Assembly (NCBI RefSeq): GCF_007644035.1
Contig: NZ_VMTV02000134.1
Coordinates: 62,001-126,000 of the forward strand
Direction of reading: 5' to 3'
Origin: Vogesella mureinivorans
GTDB taxonomy: Bacteria > Pseudomonadota > Gammaproteobacteria > Burkholderiales > Chromobacteriaceae
Length of the DNA stretch: 64,000 nt
This document shows positions 17,623 through 26,265 of this stretch, piece after piece (position 1 is the first letter of the stretch; every line of letters begins with the position of its first letter). A program made the translations under genes and the position numbers. Below the pieces are notes generated by a model. It was not told the DNA's origin, made no database searches, and saw nothing but the letters and a program-made list of their open reading frames with translations.

Positions 17623-19938
17623 TTACCAGTGGTAGGCCAGCGAGGCTTTGACGGCGCGGCCAAAGCCCGGCGCGCAGAAGGTGCCGTCGCACAGCGTCAG
17701 GTAGTGCTGGTCGAATACGTTGCTCACGTTCAGCGCGGCACGCCAGCTGCGGTTTTCCCACGCCAGCATGGCGTCGGTCAGCGTGTAGGCGCCGTTGTGG
17801 CTGGCTCCGCCGCCTTGCGACGCGGCCGCGTGGCGTACGCCAACGGCGCTGCTGATGCCTTGCAGCGCGCCGGCAAAGCGGTACTTGGCCCACAGTGCCG
17901 CTTGCCAGTCGGGCACCATCTCCACGCGGCGGCCCACTTCATTGGCCTTGTTGCTGCGGGTAATGGCGGTATCGGTATGGCTTAACGCAGCCAGCAGGTC
18001 CCACTGCCGTGCCAGGCGCAGGCTGGCTTCCAGCTCCACGCCGCGGGCGCGTACCTGGCCGGTTTGCACATTGCCGCTCAGCGGGGCCGGCGCGGTGGTC
18101 GTGACGTTGTCGCGCAGCAGCTGGTACACGCTGGCAGCCAGCGTGGTGTCGCTGTCTTCCGGCTGGTAGCGCACGCCGGCTTCCCACTGCTCGCCCTGCT
18201 CCGGTTTCATGCGCTGGCCGTAGGCGTCGTTGCCGCTGATGGCCTGGAACGAGGTGCTGTAGCTCAGGTACGGTGCCAGGCCGTTGGCGGCCAGGTACAC
18301 CACGCCCAGGCGGCCGGTGGTGGCGCTGCTGCGGTCGGTGGTGGTGAGCTTGGCGGCCAGCTGTTCGTTGCTGTCACGCACTTTGTCGTGGCGCAGGCCG
18401 GCGGTTACCGCCCAGCGCTCGCCCAGCTTGATCTGGTCTTGCAGGTAGACGCCCAGCTGGCGCGAGGTGTCTTTGTCGTCCCACAGCAGCGGCAGGTTTT
18501 GCCAGGCGGGGACGGTGAACACCGGGTTGAAGATGTCTACCGCGTTGGCCGCACCACGGTAGGTGGGGTGGCGGAAGGTACTGCGGCGCCAGTCCACGCC
18601 GGCCAGCAGCGTGTGCTGGATATCGCCGTGCTGCAGCCGGCTTTCCAGCTGGGTGTCGGCGGCCAGCGAGGTTTCCTGGTTCAGGCGGTACCAGGCGCGG
18701 CGGCTAAGCGTGCGGCCATCGGCGGCCAGCGCCAGCGGGCGTACCTCGCGCCGGGTGTTGTCGCCGTCCAGGTAGCGCACGTTCTGGCGCAGCGTCAGCG
18801 CCGGGCTGAAGGTGTGGCTGAACTGGTAGCCCAGCATGCTGCCCTTTTTGTCGTGCAGCGTGTCCGGGCCTTGCAGGTTGGTGCTGGCGGCCGGCTGGCC
18901 CAGGGCGCCGGGGCTGACTAGCTGGCTGGGTACGGCCCAGCCGTTTTCGTCGTGCTGGTACTGCGCCTGCAGCAGCAGGCTGGTGGCGTCGCTGGGCTGC
19001 CAGCTCAGTGCCGCCGCCAGGTAGCGGCGGTTGTCGGGCAGGTATTGCCACTGGGTGTCGCTGTCGCGGCCCAGCGCGGTAAGGCGGTAGCGCAGCGTAC
19101 CGGCGTCGTCCAGCTGGCCACCGATGTCGGCGGCCAGCTGCCGGTGGCCGTGGCTGCCGCTTTCCACCACGATTTCGTTCTGCATGCCGGCGCGGGGTTG
19201 CTTGCTTACCATGTTCACCATGCCGCCGGGGGTGGCGCGGCCGTACAGCACCGAGGCCGGGCCGCGTACCACTTCTACCCGCTCCAGGCCGTAGGGCTCG
19301 CTGCGGCTGATGAAGGCGTTGTGGTACAGGCGCAGGCCGTCGCGGTACAGGCCGTCTTTGGACACACCAAAACCACGCAGGATCACGTCGTCGTCGGTGA
19401 GCGCGGTGGGGTACACCGCCACGCTGGGGGTGTAGCTCACTGCCTCGGCCACGGTGGCGGCGCGCTGGTCTTGCAGCTGTAGCGCATTCACCACGCTGAC
19501 GGCCTGTGGCACCTCGGCCAGCGGGGTGCGGGTCTTGCTGCCGCTGCGGGCGGCGCGGCTGTGGTAGCTGGCCGGCAGGCCGGGGTTGGCCGCTGTGTCG
19601 GCGGTGACCTGCACCGTGGGCAGCGTGGTGGTGGCGTGTGCTGCGCGGGGGGCGGGCAGCACGGTAACGGTATGGCCATCCACGCGCAGCTGCAGGCCGC
19701 TACCCGCCAGCAGCTGCTGCAGGGCGGCTTGCCAGCTCATCTGGCCTTTCAGCGCCGGGGCTTGTTTGCCGGCCAGCAGGCTGCTGTCCACGATCAGGGT
19801 AATGCCGGCCTGGCGGGCCAGTTGCTGCAGGCTGCTGGCCAGCGGCTGGCGGGCTTGATCCAGCTGCAGGTCGGCTGCCTGCGCGCTGGCGAAGGCGGCG
19901 GCCAGCGTGGCCGCCAGCAGGGTGTGGCGAGGTGTCAT
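17623..19938 (-). CDS. TonB-dependent siderophore receptor with STN signalling domain
   Basis: Outer-membrane receptor of 771 residues. A signal peptide (about 1-23, ending ASAQA) precedes an STN domain (about 24-100) that passes ligand status to FecR. Next come the TonB-box region, the plug (about 135-245, with VRGPASVLYGRATPGGMVNMVSK) and a 22-strand barrel ending in an aromatic residue (SLAYHW). The pattern resembles ferric hydroxamate/pyoverdine-type receptors, but the siderophore cannot be named. The start at 19938 has GGAGC upstream. The gene follows fecR and precedes the ABC transporter operon. Confidence 0.95.
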   Translation of the reverse strand: MTPRHTLLAATLAAAFASAQAADLQLDQARQPLASSLQQLARQAGITLIVDSSLLAGKQAPALKGQMSWQAALQQLLAGSGLQLRVDGHTVTVLPAPRAAHATTTLPTVQVTADTAANPGLPASYHSRAARSGSKTRTPLAEVPQAVSVVNALQLQDQRAATVAEAVSYTPSVAVYPTALTDDDVILRGFGVSKDGLYRDGLRLYHNAFISRSEPYGLERVEVVRGPASVLYGRATPGGMVNMVSKQPRAGMQNEIVVESGSHGHRQLAADIGGQLDDAGTLRYRLTALGRDSDTQWQYLPDNRRYLAAALSWQPSDATSLLLQAQYQHDENGWAVPSQLVSPGALGQPAASTNLQGPDTLHDKKGSMLGYQFSHTFSPALTLRQNVRYLDGDNTRREVRPLALAADGRTLSRRAWYRLNQETSLAADTQLESRLQHGDIQHTLLAGVDWRRSTFRHPTYRGAANAVDIFNPVFTVPAWQNLPLLWDDKDTSRQLGVYLQDQIKLGERWAVTAGLRHDKVRDSNEQLAAKLTTTDRSSATTGRLGVVYLAANGLAPYLSYSTSFQAISGNDAYGQRMKPEQGEQWEAGVRYQPEDSDTTLAASVYQLLRDNVTTTAPAPLSGNVQTGQVRARGVELEASLRLARQWDLLAALSHTDTAITRSNKANEVGRRVEMVPDWQAALWAKYRFAGALQGISSAVGVRHAAASQGGGASHNGAYTLTDAMLAWENRSWRAALNVSNVFDQHYLTLCDGTFCAPGFGRAVKASLAYHW

Positions 19939-20046
19939 GCGAGTGCTCCGTTCAGGGTGGGGCACCTGATGGCGGCGGCTACAGGTGGCTGTCCTGTGTC
20001 TGACGTTTGGCCGGCGGTTTTCCCTGATGTGTTGGCCGCAACTTTT

Positions 20047-20973
20047 TTAACGGCGCTGGCGCAGCACGGTGGCGGTGGGGGTGTCTACCAGGCTGACCGG
20101 CAGCACCTGCGGCAGGCGCTGCAGGAAGGCAGACAGGTCGCGCAGCTGTACCACGGCGGTGAGGCGCAGCTGCGGGCTGGCTTCTACCCGGATGGCTTGG
20201 TGGCGGTACGGTGTCAGCGTGGCGGCTACTTGCTGCAGGGTGGCGTTGTGGAAGGCCAGCGTGCCTTGCGCCCACAGGAAGGGGTCTACCGCCGGCGCCG
20301 CTGTACGCTCGGCACCGTCTGGCCCCAGCGTCAGGTAGTCGCCCGCTTGCAGTACGGCCAGGCTGTCGCCGGCGTGGCGGCCAACCTTTACCCTGCCGCT
20401 GGCCACCGCCACATGCAGCTGCTGGCCGTCCAGCTGTACGGCAAAACGGGTGCCCAGCACGGTGACCTGGCCCAGCGGGGTGCTGACCACAAACGGCCGC
20501 TCGCTATCGCGCTGCACGTCAAACAGCGCGCGGCCGGCGTCCAGCTGCACGTGGCGCATGGCGGCCAGGTAGCGCACGCTGGCGCGGCTGGCGGCGTTCA
20601 GGGTGAGCACGCTGCCGTCGGGCAGGGTTTGCCGTAGTGGTGCGCGGCGGCTGGCTAGCGTGGTTTGCCATTGCGGCTGCGCGTCGCGCCAGGCCCACAA
20701 GCGCCAGCCGGCCACGCCCAGCAGCACGCTGGCGGCGCTGCCTTTGAGTAGCTGGCGGCGTTGCAGGCTGCGGGTTTCGGCGGCGCGGGCCAGCTGTTGC
20801 AGCGTATCGGGCTGCGCCAGGCCGTGCCATAGGCTATCGAACTGGCGGTATTCGTGGGCGTGGCGCGGGTCGGCCAGCAGCCAGGCCTCAAAGCGGGTGC
20901 GCAGGCTGTCGTCGTCGGGCCGGGCTTGCAGGCGCAGGAACCAGCGCGCCGCTTCTTCGCGTAGCCCGCTCAT
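20047..20973 (-). CDS. FecR-family anti-sigma/signal transducer
   Basis: Inner-membrane regulator of 308 residues. The N-terminal cytoplasmic part (EEAARWFLRLQARPDDDS, DPRHAHEYRQFDSLW) is the DUF4880/sigma-binding region. One membrane helix (about 85-102) and a periplasmic FecR domain (about 115-300, with TLPDGSVLTLNAASRASVRY) follow. It receives the signal from the STN domain of the receptor and controls the partner sigma factor. The start at 20973 overlaps the sigma gene stop by four bases. Confidence 0.94.
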   Translation of the reverse strand: MSGLREEAARWFLRLQARPDDDSLRTRFEAWLLADPRHAHEYRQFDSLWHGLAQPDTLQQLARAAETRSLQRRQLLKGSAASVLLGVAGWRLWAWRDAQPQWQTTLASRRAPLRQTLPDGSVLTLNAASRASVRYLAAMRHVQLDAGRALFDVQRDSERPFVVSTPLGQVTVLGTRFAVQLDGQQLHVAVASGRVKVGRHAGDSLAVLQAGDYLTLGPDGAERTAAPAVDPFLWAQGTLAFHNATLQQVAATLTPYRHQAIRVEASPQLRLTAVVQLRDLSAFLQRLPQVLPVSLVDTPTATVLRQRR

Positions 20974-21494
20974 GCGCCCTGCTCTTGCAGCGCGCGCAGG
21001 TCCAGCATGGCGCGTATCAGGTGGCGTTCTACCATATTGAGGCTGATGCCCAGCGCGGCGGCGACCTCGGGCTGGCTGCTGCCCTCTACCCGCACGCGCC
21101 AGAACACCTCGCGGCAGCGTGGCGGCAGGGTGTTGATCACGTGCTGCAGCAGCGCCAGGCGCTGGCGTAGCGCGGCCAGGTCGGCGGTGTCGGGGGCGGC
21201 GGGCAGCCGCTGTTCGTCCGGCGCGGCCTCGAAGACATAGTGCTGATCGCGGCGTTGCAGGTCGGCCAGGGTGCTGTGTGCTACGCGGCGCAGGTAGGCT
21301 TGCGGCTGGGCTACCTGGTTGCGGTGCTGTAGCAGGGCGTAGCGCAACAGTGCGTCGTGCAGGGCATCCTGGGCACGTTGCGGGCAGCCGCACTGGCGAC
21401 GCAGCGCCGATAGCAGCTCGGCGTAGGCCCAGCGCAGGTCTATGCCAAACCAGTGTTGTGGCGTGGCGGCAGGCGGGAGCAAGGCGGCAGTCAT
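20970..21494 (-). CDS. FecI-family ECF sigma factor
   Basis: Extracytoplasmic-function sigma factor of 174 residues. Region 2 spans about 25-95 (ALHDALLRYALLQHRNQVAQPQAYLRRVAHSTLADLQRR), and region 4 spans about 115-165 (LPPRCREVFWRVRVEGSSQPEVAAALGISLNMVERHL). It should direct RNA polymerase to the receptor gene when the siderophore is bound. Start at the ATG 21494 (a GTG at 21497 is also in frame); no clear Shine-Dalgarno. A near-perfect Fur box lies just upstream, so iron represses the cascade. Confidence 0.94.
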   Translation of the reverse strand: MTAALLPPAATPQHWFGIDLRWAYAELLSALRRQCGCPQRAQDALHDALLRYALLQHRNQVAQPQAYLRRVAHSTLADLQRRDQHYVFEAAPDEQRLPAAPDTADLAALRQRLALLQHVINTLPPRCREVFWRVRVEGSSQPEVAAALGISLNMVERHLIRAMLDLRALQEQGA

Positions 21495-21508
21495 CACAAT
21501 ACGCTTAT

Positions 21509-21531
21509 CTATTGATAATGGTTATCAATAG
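21509..21531. promoter_or_regulatory. Fur box upstream of fecI
   Basis: Perfect palindrome CTATTGATAA-TGG-TTATCAATAG fitting the Fur consensus closely, 14 bases before the start of the sigma-factor gene. It would repress the fecI-fecR-receptor operon when iron is sufficient. Confidence 0.85.
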
Positions 21532-21592
21532 TAATGTATCGGCTGTGTAGCTGTCATGCTACCGGCTGGCAATATGCCCGCCCGGGCAGGGT

Positions 21593-21898
21593 TTAGCTGG
21601 CGTCCGGCTTGCGGCCAAACAGCACGCGCGGGGCGTTACCCTGGCTGGTGTGGGTGCGTGGCGGGCGCGCGGGTTTGGGAGTTTTCAGCTGGATGTACAG
21701 CGCCTCGACTTCGGCCCGCGCCCACGGCGTGCGGCGCAGGAAGGTGAGGCTGGACTTGATGCTGGGGTCGCTGTTGAAGCAGCGGATCTTTACCAGCTGG
21801 CCCAGCTGCGGCCAACCATGGTGTGCCACCAGCTCGTTCAGCAGGGCTTCCAGCGTCACGCCTTGCAGCGGGTCTTTGGGGGCGGGTTTGTCGCTCAT
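21593..21898 (-). CDS. VF530 family (DUF2132) DNA-binding-like protein
   Basis: Small protein of 101 residues. Residues 8-75 contain the family's hallmarks: [45 protein letters not shown] and VEALY. VF530 proteins fold as a small helical domain related to DNA-binding modules, but their role is unknown. The basic C-terminal tail ([17 protein letters not shown]) is variable. Its start touches the stop of the upstream YkgJ gene (TGATG), so the two are coupled. A copy of the dispersed word lies at 21807. Confidence 0.85.
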   Translation of the reverse strand: MSDKPAPKDPLQGVTLEALLNELVAHHGWPQLGQLVKIRCFNSDPSIKSSLTFLRRTPWARAEVEALYIQLKTPKPARPPRTHTSQGNAPRVLFGRKPDAS

Positions 21899-22293
21899 CA
21901 GGTGCTCCGGCGGCCGTGATTGGGGTTTTTGGAATAGGCGCAGTAGCCCGGGCGCGGGCCGACCTTGGGGTGGTTACGGCAGGTGTTGGGGCGCAGTTCG
22001 TAGATGGTGCACAGCCGCGTTTTCTGGTCCAGGTACATGCAGTCGCCGTTGGCGCGGCGGCTGAGGGTGAATACTTCGTACTTGAAGTTGAAATGCTGGA
22101 TGATGCGCTGTTTTTCCAGACGTTTGGCGATGTTCTTCACCGGTTCTTGCAGCTCGAACTCGTCCACAATGCCCATGCGCACCAGGTCTGGCAGCTTTAC
22201 TTCTACCGGCATGCTGCAACAGGACGCCATGCAGTCGCTGCACAGCCCGTTTTTGTATTTCACCCAGGTATCCAGGCGCTCGATATCAGACAC
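21898..22293 (-). CDS. YkgJ-family cysteine-cluster protein
   Basis: Protein of 131 residues with the zinc/iron-chelating CxxxxxxCC-type cluster: Cys at about 18, 22, 25-26 ([11 protein letters not shown]) and later [21 protein letters not shown] and GYC. The family is predicted to bind a metal or Fe-S cluster; its reaction is unknown. The likely start is GTG at 22293 after AAGGGTGA. Coupled to the VF530 gene. Confidence 0.85.
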   Translation of the reverse strand: MSDIERLDTWVKYKNGLCSDCMASCCSMPVEVKLPDLVRMGIVDEFELQEPVKNIAKRLEKQRIIQHFNFKYEVFTLSRRANGDCMYLDQKTRLCTIYELRPNTCRNHPKVGPRPGYCAYSKNPNHGRRST

Positions 22294-22563
22294 ACATCAC
22301 CCTTAAAGCATTGAATTCAAAAAACAATCCGCCTGCTAGCGAAAGCTGCGCATTCTACGGGCTGGGGTGGCGGGTGGCAAGGTGGCCGGGTAAACCCGGT
22401 TTGACACGGGAAATGAACACTTTTCATTGTGATATATTCTTTTGGCTTTAAGCACAAAAAAGAGCCATGACTTTGTGCTGCATTGCAATAAAAACAGCAC
22501 GCCAGCCAAGCGCGTGACTACACAGCTTCATTCCGTCCTGTCGATATCCCCAAAGGTTGTTCA

Positions 22564-24168
22564 ATGAAAATTGTTTCAAAACTGATCGTCGCGTTTGTCT
22601 GTAGTGCCGTGGTGGTAGTGCTCGTCGGTTTGGCTGGGGTGTTTAAGCTAAACCAGGCTGACGAACGCTTTGATGCGTTTACCAGCAATATCTTGCCCAG
22701 TGTGGAGCTGCTGGCCAAAACGCAGAACCAGACCTGGTCGGCCCGCAATGAGGTATGGAAACACCTGGCCCAGCCCGATGCTGCTGGCAAGCTGGCCGCG
22801 GAGCAGGTCATCAGCAAACGGCTGGACGAGGTTGAAAAGTCGCTGCAGGCCTACGAGCCCATGGTGGTCGATGCCGAAGAAAAGCGTTTGCTAGAGCAGT
22901 CAAAGCAGCGCTTGCGCGAGTATCGTGCCGGGCTGGTAGATACGCTGGCGCTGTCGCGTAATGGTGACCAGGCGGGGGCGGTACAGCGCGCGCTGCAAGG
23001 GCGTGGCAACGCGCTGGTGGCGGCCATGGACGAGCACGTGCTGTACAACAGGACACTGGCTGAACGCCTGCAGCAGGACAATAGCCAGGCCGCTCATCGT
23101 GCGCTGACAGAGCTACTGATTGCGTTGGCCGTGGTGCTGCTGGCAATGGCGGTGGGCGGCACACTGCTGTGCCGGGCCATCTCGCACGGCTTGCGCCAGA
23201 TGCAGCAAGCCATGGCCGGTATCAGCAGCGATCTGGACTTTACCCGCCGCGTAGCGGTAACGCAGCAGGACGAAATTGGCGCTACCGCAAGCGCATTCAA
23301 CGCGCTGCTGGATAAGCTGCAGCACAGCCTGCAAGACATGAAGCGCGGCATTGCCGAGGTATCGTCTACAACGCAGCAGCTGCAGCAGGCCTCTGGCAGT
23401 GTGGCAGACAGCTCGGCGCAGCAAAGCAATGCGTCTGCCCATATGGCGGCGGCGGTAGAGCAGATGACGGTCAGCCTGAGCCATGTGGCCGACCGCGCAC
23501 GCGAGGCGCACAATTTGTCGGCCGAAGGCGCCGGGCAAGCCAACCTGGGGCAACAGGCCATCGTGCAGGTGGTGGCGGATATCCAGGGCATTGCCAGTAC
23601 GGTATCGGACACCGCGCACGAGATCGGCCAGCTGGCCGAGCGCAGCAAGAGTATCGAATCGGTCGTCAATGTGATTCGGGATGTGGCCGAGCAGACTAAC
23701 CTGCTGGCGCTGAATGCGGCGATCGAGGCGGCGCGCGCCGGCGAAAGTGGCCGTGGCTTTGCCGTGGTGGCAGACGAGGTACGCAAGCTGGCCGAACGCA
23801 CCGCTGCATCGACACAGGAAATCGGCAAGATCATTACCGCTATCCAGCAGGTCACCGCGAATGTGGTGAACCGCATGGAACAAGCGGTAGACCAGGTAGG
23901 GCGCGGTCAGCAGGGTGTCGGCTCGGCACAGCAGAACATTGCGCAGCTGCTGGCCGGTGCACACGCCAGTGCCCGTGTGGTGCAGGAAATTTCCGAGGCG
24001 ATTCGCGAGCAAAGCATGGCAACCAACAGCATTGCCCAGCAAGTGGAAACCGTGGCGCAGGGGGCCGAAGCCAATAGCGGTGCGGCAGGCCATGCGGCCA
24101 ACATGGCCACCAGCCTGGAGCAAGTCGCCGCCGGCATGCAGCAGGAGGTCAGCGCTTACCGGGTGTGA
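22564..24168 (+). CDS. Methyl-accepting chemotaxis protein, four-helix-bundle sensor
   Basis: Chemoreceptor of 534 residues. A membrane helix at about 7-28, a periplasmic region of about 150 residues with the pattern of a four-helix-bundle (4HB_MCP) sensor, a second helix (about 180-202), HAMP (about 203-255) and the signalling domain follow. The tip [20 protein letters not shown] and [11 protein letters not shown] are intact. No CheR-docking pentapeptide at the C-terminus (ends SAYRV). ATG at 22564. The 270 bases upstream are AT-rich with a possible promoter (TTGACA at 22400), not resolved further. Orphan receptor with unknown ligand. Confidence 0.95.
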   Translation: MKIVSKLIVAFVCSAVVVVLVGLAGVFKLNQADERFDAFTSNILPSVELLAKTQNQTWSARNEVWKHLAQPDAAGKLAAEQVISKRLDEVEKSLQAYEPMVVDAEEKRLLEQSKQRLREYRAGLVDTLALSRNGDQAGAVQRALQGRGNALVAAMDEHVLYNRTLAERLQQDNSQAAHRALTELLIALAVVLLAMAVGGTLLCRAISHGLRQMQQAMAGISSDLDFTRRVAVTQQDEIGATASAFNALLDKLQHSLQDMKRGIAEVSSTTQQLQQASGSVADSSAQQSNASAHMAAAVEQMTVSLSHVADRAREAHNLSAEGAGQANLGQQAIVQVVADIQGIASTVSDTAHEIGQLAERSKSIESVVNVIRDVAEQTNLLALNAAIEAARAGESGRGFAVVADEVRKLAERTAASTQEIGKIITAIQQVTANVVNRMEQAVDQVGRGQQGVGSAQQNIAQLLAGAHASARVVQEISEAIREQSMATNSIAQQVETVAQGAEANSGAAGHAANMATSLEQVAAGMQQEVSAYRV

Positions 24169-24189
24169 GTGACCTGCCCGATACGACAC

Positions 24190-24214
24190 GCCGGCACGCG
24201 ATGCCGGCTTTTTT
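24190..24214 (+). terminator. Rho-independent terminator after the chemoreceptor gene
   Basis: A 7-bp stem GCCGGCA / TGCCGGC with loop CGCGA is followed by six T residues, 21 bases after the chemoreceptor stop. Confidence 0.9.
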
Positions 24215-24225
24215 ACGCCCAGCGT

Positions 24226-24654
24226 CTAGGGCTGGGGCCCGTCCGGGATCAGCCGCTTGCCCAGGCTTACCGCTTCGTCCTGCGCGTAACCCAGCTGCTG
24301 ATAGAAGGCCAGCACGGCGGTGTTGCTGCTGCGTACCTGCAGGTTCAGCTTGGGGCAGCCGCGCGCCAGCAGTGCGGCCTCGATATGCGCCATCATGGCG
24401 CGGCCATAGCCCAGCCCCTGCGCGCCGGGCTGCACGGCCAGGTAGTTTACCCAGCCACGGTGGCCGTCGTAGCCGGCCATGGCGCAGGCCACCAGCTGGC
24501 CGCCTGCCTTGCCCACCAGAAACAGCTCGCGCTGTACGGTGAGCTTGCGCTGGATGTCGCGCAGCGGGTCGTTCCACGGACGCGTCAGGCCGCAGGCCTG
24601 CCACAGGGCGATGACGGCGTGGGTATCGGTGTCGGTAAACGGGCGTATCTGCAT
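24226..24654 (-). CDS. GNAT acetyltransferase, YpeA-like
   Basis: N-acetyltransferase of 142 residues. The order of conserved segments matches YpeA: MQIRPFTDTDTHAVIALWQACGL, PWNDPLRDIQRKL, FLVG, VNYLAVQPGAQGLGYGRAMM (the acetyl-CoA pyrophosphate loop QxxGxG/A is QGLGYG) and LNLQVRSSN followed by FYQQLGY. The substrate is unknown. It reads toward the chemoreceptor gene and shares the 24190-24214 hairpin region. Confidence 0.9.
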   Translation of the reverse strand: MQIRPFTDTDTHAVIALWQACGLTRPWNDPLRDIQRKLTVQRELFLVGKAGGQLVACAMAGYDGHRGWVNYLAVQPGAQGLGYGRAMMAHIEAALLARGCPKLNLQVRSSNTAVLAFYQQLGYAQDEAVSLGKRLIPDGPQP

Positions 24655-24714
24655 GAAGGCATTCCTGCACTATCGATACGGCATCATGGCATGTGGGGCG
24701 GCGTGCGGCCAACC

Positions 24715-25164
24715 TTAGCCGATGGGCGCATCAAAGCGGCGGGCAAAGGTAAACGCGGCCGGGCCGGGGCCGTGTTGTGCCAGCTGCGCCAGCCGGGCGG
24801 CGGCCTCTTCCAGCGTGGGGCGGTGGCCGTGTGGCACCCACCACAGCACCTGGGCGGGGGTGTCCATGCGGGCAAACCATTCGCGGCGGCGGCGGAAGAA
24901 ATCCACGTGTTCGCTGCGGTAGGCAAAGTCGGCCAGCGCATCGATGCTGTCCCACACCGACATATTCACGATGACATCGTCGCCAAAGGGGCGGAAGGCA
25001 GTAGCGTCGCCGCCCTCGTCTTTTAGCCGCCACACAAAACCGGGCGAGGCCTCGCCCAGCGCGTTGATGCGCTCAAGGTTGGCCGCAAAGTCGTGCAGCG
25101 GCGGTGAGTCGAGCGGTGCCAGCAAGGTGGCGATATTGAGCTGGGCGAGCTGGTAGGCAGACAT
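24715..25164 (-). CDS. DUF3291 family protein
   Basis: Protein of 149 residues with the DUF3291 pattern (YQLAQLNIATLLAPLDSP, FVWRLKDEGGDAT, VIVNMSVWDSIDALADFAYRSEH, WWVPHGHRPTLEEAAARL). This is a dimeric alpha/beta-barrel (antibiotic-monooxygenase-like) fold; no reaction is known. The start at 25164 has GGAGAC five bases upstream. Its stop codon lies inside a copy of the dispersed word (24704-24716), and another full copy lies inside the gene (25075-25087). Confidence 0.87.
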   Translation of the reverse strand: MSAYQLAQLNIATLLAPLDSPPLHDFAANLERINALGEASPGFVWRLKDEGGDATAFRPFGDDVIVNMSVWDSIDALADFAYRSEHVDFFRRRREWFARMDTPAQVLWWVPHGHRPTLEEAAARLAQLAQHGPGPAAFTFARRFDAPIG

Positions 25165-25299
25165 GGCAGTCTCCGGTGGGGGATGCCATGCAGATGATGC
25201 CGGGCGGGCAGGTTTCAAGTGAGCCTGGCCAATAAAATCAACGACCTGTACCGCATTGTCGTACCTGTCCGGCGCTTTGCTGCTGGTTGCGGCGGCGGC

Positions 25300-25641
25300 T
25301 TAGTCGTCGCGCGTCAGCACGCTGAGCAGCTCGATCTCGAACAGCAGGTTGCTGTTGGGCGGAATCATGTCGCCCACCTGGCGCTCGCCGTAGGCCAGCG
25401 CCGCCGGTACCCACAGCTTGCGCTTGCCGCCCACGCGCATGCCGGCCAGGCCGATGATCCAGCCCTGGATCACGCGTTTGTTGCTGAGAATGCACTCGAA
25501 CGGCTGCCCCTTGCGCTGCGAGCTGTCGAACTCGGTGCCGTCTTCCAGCCAGCCGGTGTAGTGCGCGGTAATCAGCGCGCCGCGCTCGGCGGCCTTGCCC
25601 TCGCCCACGATGATGTCTTCGATTGTTACGCTGTCGCTCAT
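25300..25641 (-). CDS. FKBP-type peptidyl-prolyl cis-trans isomerase
   Basis: Single-domain FKBP of 113 residues that would speed proline isomerisation in folding proteins. Typical segments are HYTGWLEDGTEFDSSQRKGQPFE, VIQGWIIGLAGMRVGGKRKLWVP, LAYGERQVGDMIPPNSNLLFEIEL, with the active-site Tyr, Asp, Phe, Val-Ile and Trp present. There is no signal peptide, so it is cytoplasmic. Monocistronic, as far as can be seen. Confidence 0.96.
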   Translation of the reverse strand: MSDSVTIEDIIVGEGKAAERGALITAHYTGWLEDGTEFDSSQRKGQPFECILSNKRVIQGWIIGLAGMRVGGKRKLWVPAALAYGERQVGDMIPPNSNLLFEIELLSVLTRDD

Positions 25642-25693
25642 GGCGGCCTCCCGCTAAGTGAAGGCGGCATTTTAGGCGCAGTTGGCCGCGCTT

Positions 25694-26110
25694 TCACCCA
25701 CGGCGTGCGCGCTGCCGTGTTTCGCCGCGCGCTTCGCGCTCGAACGGGTTATCCACATACGGGCGCCGCCCGCGCAGCCACAGCCACAGGCTGGCTACCG
25801 GGTAGGCCAGCAGCAGCAGGCCGCCCCAGCGCTCGTACTGGCGCACGTGGATATGCTCGTGTTGCCGCCAGTGCGCCAGCACCGCCGGGCTGATGCCCAC
25901 CACCACGTGGCCCAGGGTGATGGCGCAAAACGGCAGCCGGGCGAGCGGGCGCCACGCCGGGGCGGCCACCTCCAGCACGCCGTTTACCCGCTGTGCGCGG
26001 CCACCGGCCAGCCATAGCGGCAGCGCCAGCAGCAGGCCGATGGCGCTGGCGGGGGTGGCCCACAGGTAGCGAAATGGCCGCGGCACGGCCAGTGTGTGGC
26101 GTTTTTTCAT
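25694..26110 (-). CDS. Membrane protein with HEHxxHVRQYE motif
   Basis: Protein of 138 residues with hydrophobic segments at about 18-35, 55-75 and 92-110. Between the last two is HEHIHVRQYERWG, which resembles the zinc-binding helix of small membrane metalloproteases, and the C-terminal YVDNPFEREA is also conserved in similar proteins annotated only as hypothetical. The start at 26110 follows CAGGAG at good spacing. It is divergent from the cytochrome c peroxidase gene. Protease activity is a guess from the motif. Confidence 0.75.
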   Translation of the reverse strand: MKKRHTLAVPRPFRYLWATPASAIGLLLALPLWLAGGRAQRVNGVLEVAAPAWRPLARLPFCAITLGHVVVGISPAVLAHWRQHEHIHVRQYERWGGLLLLAYPVASLWLWLRGRRPYVDNPFEREARGETRQRARRG

Positions 26111-26145
26111 GTGACTCCTGCTTTGTACTGCTACCACTTCGATAA

Positions 26146-26159
26146 TTGACCCCGATCAA
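26146..26159 (+). promoter_or_regulatory. FNR/Anr-like site upstream of the peroxidase gene
   Basis: TTGAC-CCCG-ATCAA differs from the FNR consensus TTGAT-N4-ATCAA at one position. If transcription starts near 26194, the site is centred at -41.5, the classical activating position. This would give oxygen-limited expression of the peroxidase, as seen for ccp genes in related bacteria. Confidence 0.65.
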
Positions 26160-26178
26160 ACTGGCTTTTTTTCACCGC

Positions 26179-26213
26179 TTTAGACTGGTTTCAGTTTTTA
26201 GACACAGTCTAAA
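26179..26213 (+). promoter_or_regulatory. TTTAGAC-ACA-GTCTAAA palindrome (PerR/Irr-type operator candidate)
   Basis: A perfect 7-3-7 palindrome at 26197-26213, with an extra half site TTTAGACT at 26179-26186 that could also be the -10 hexamer. The sequence resembles Irr/PerR-type operators (TTTAGA-N-TCTAAA) more than a Fur box. A Fur-superfamily regulator is encoded two genes down, so a peroxide- or haem-responsive control loop is plausible. Confidence 0.6.
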
Positions 26214-26265
26214 CCGGAAGCCCCACCCTTCCGCCCTTTCTGTCTATGTATGAAGGAGCGTCATC

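Noticed and set aside
22400-22437. Possible sigma-70 promoter (TTGACA and TATATT) before the chemoreceptor at 22564
   Set aside because: The spacing is about 26 bases, well above the usual 16-18, so I did not list it as a promoter.
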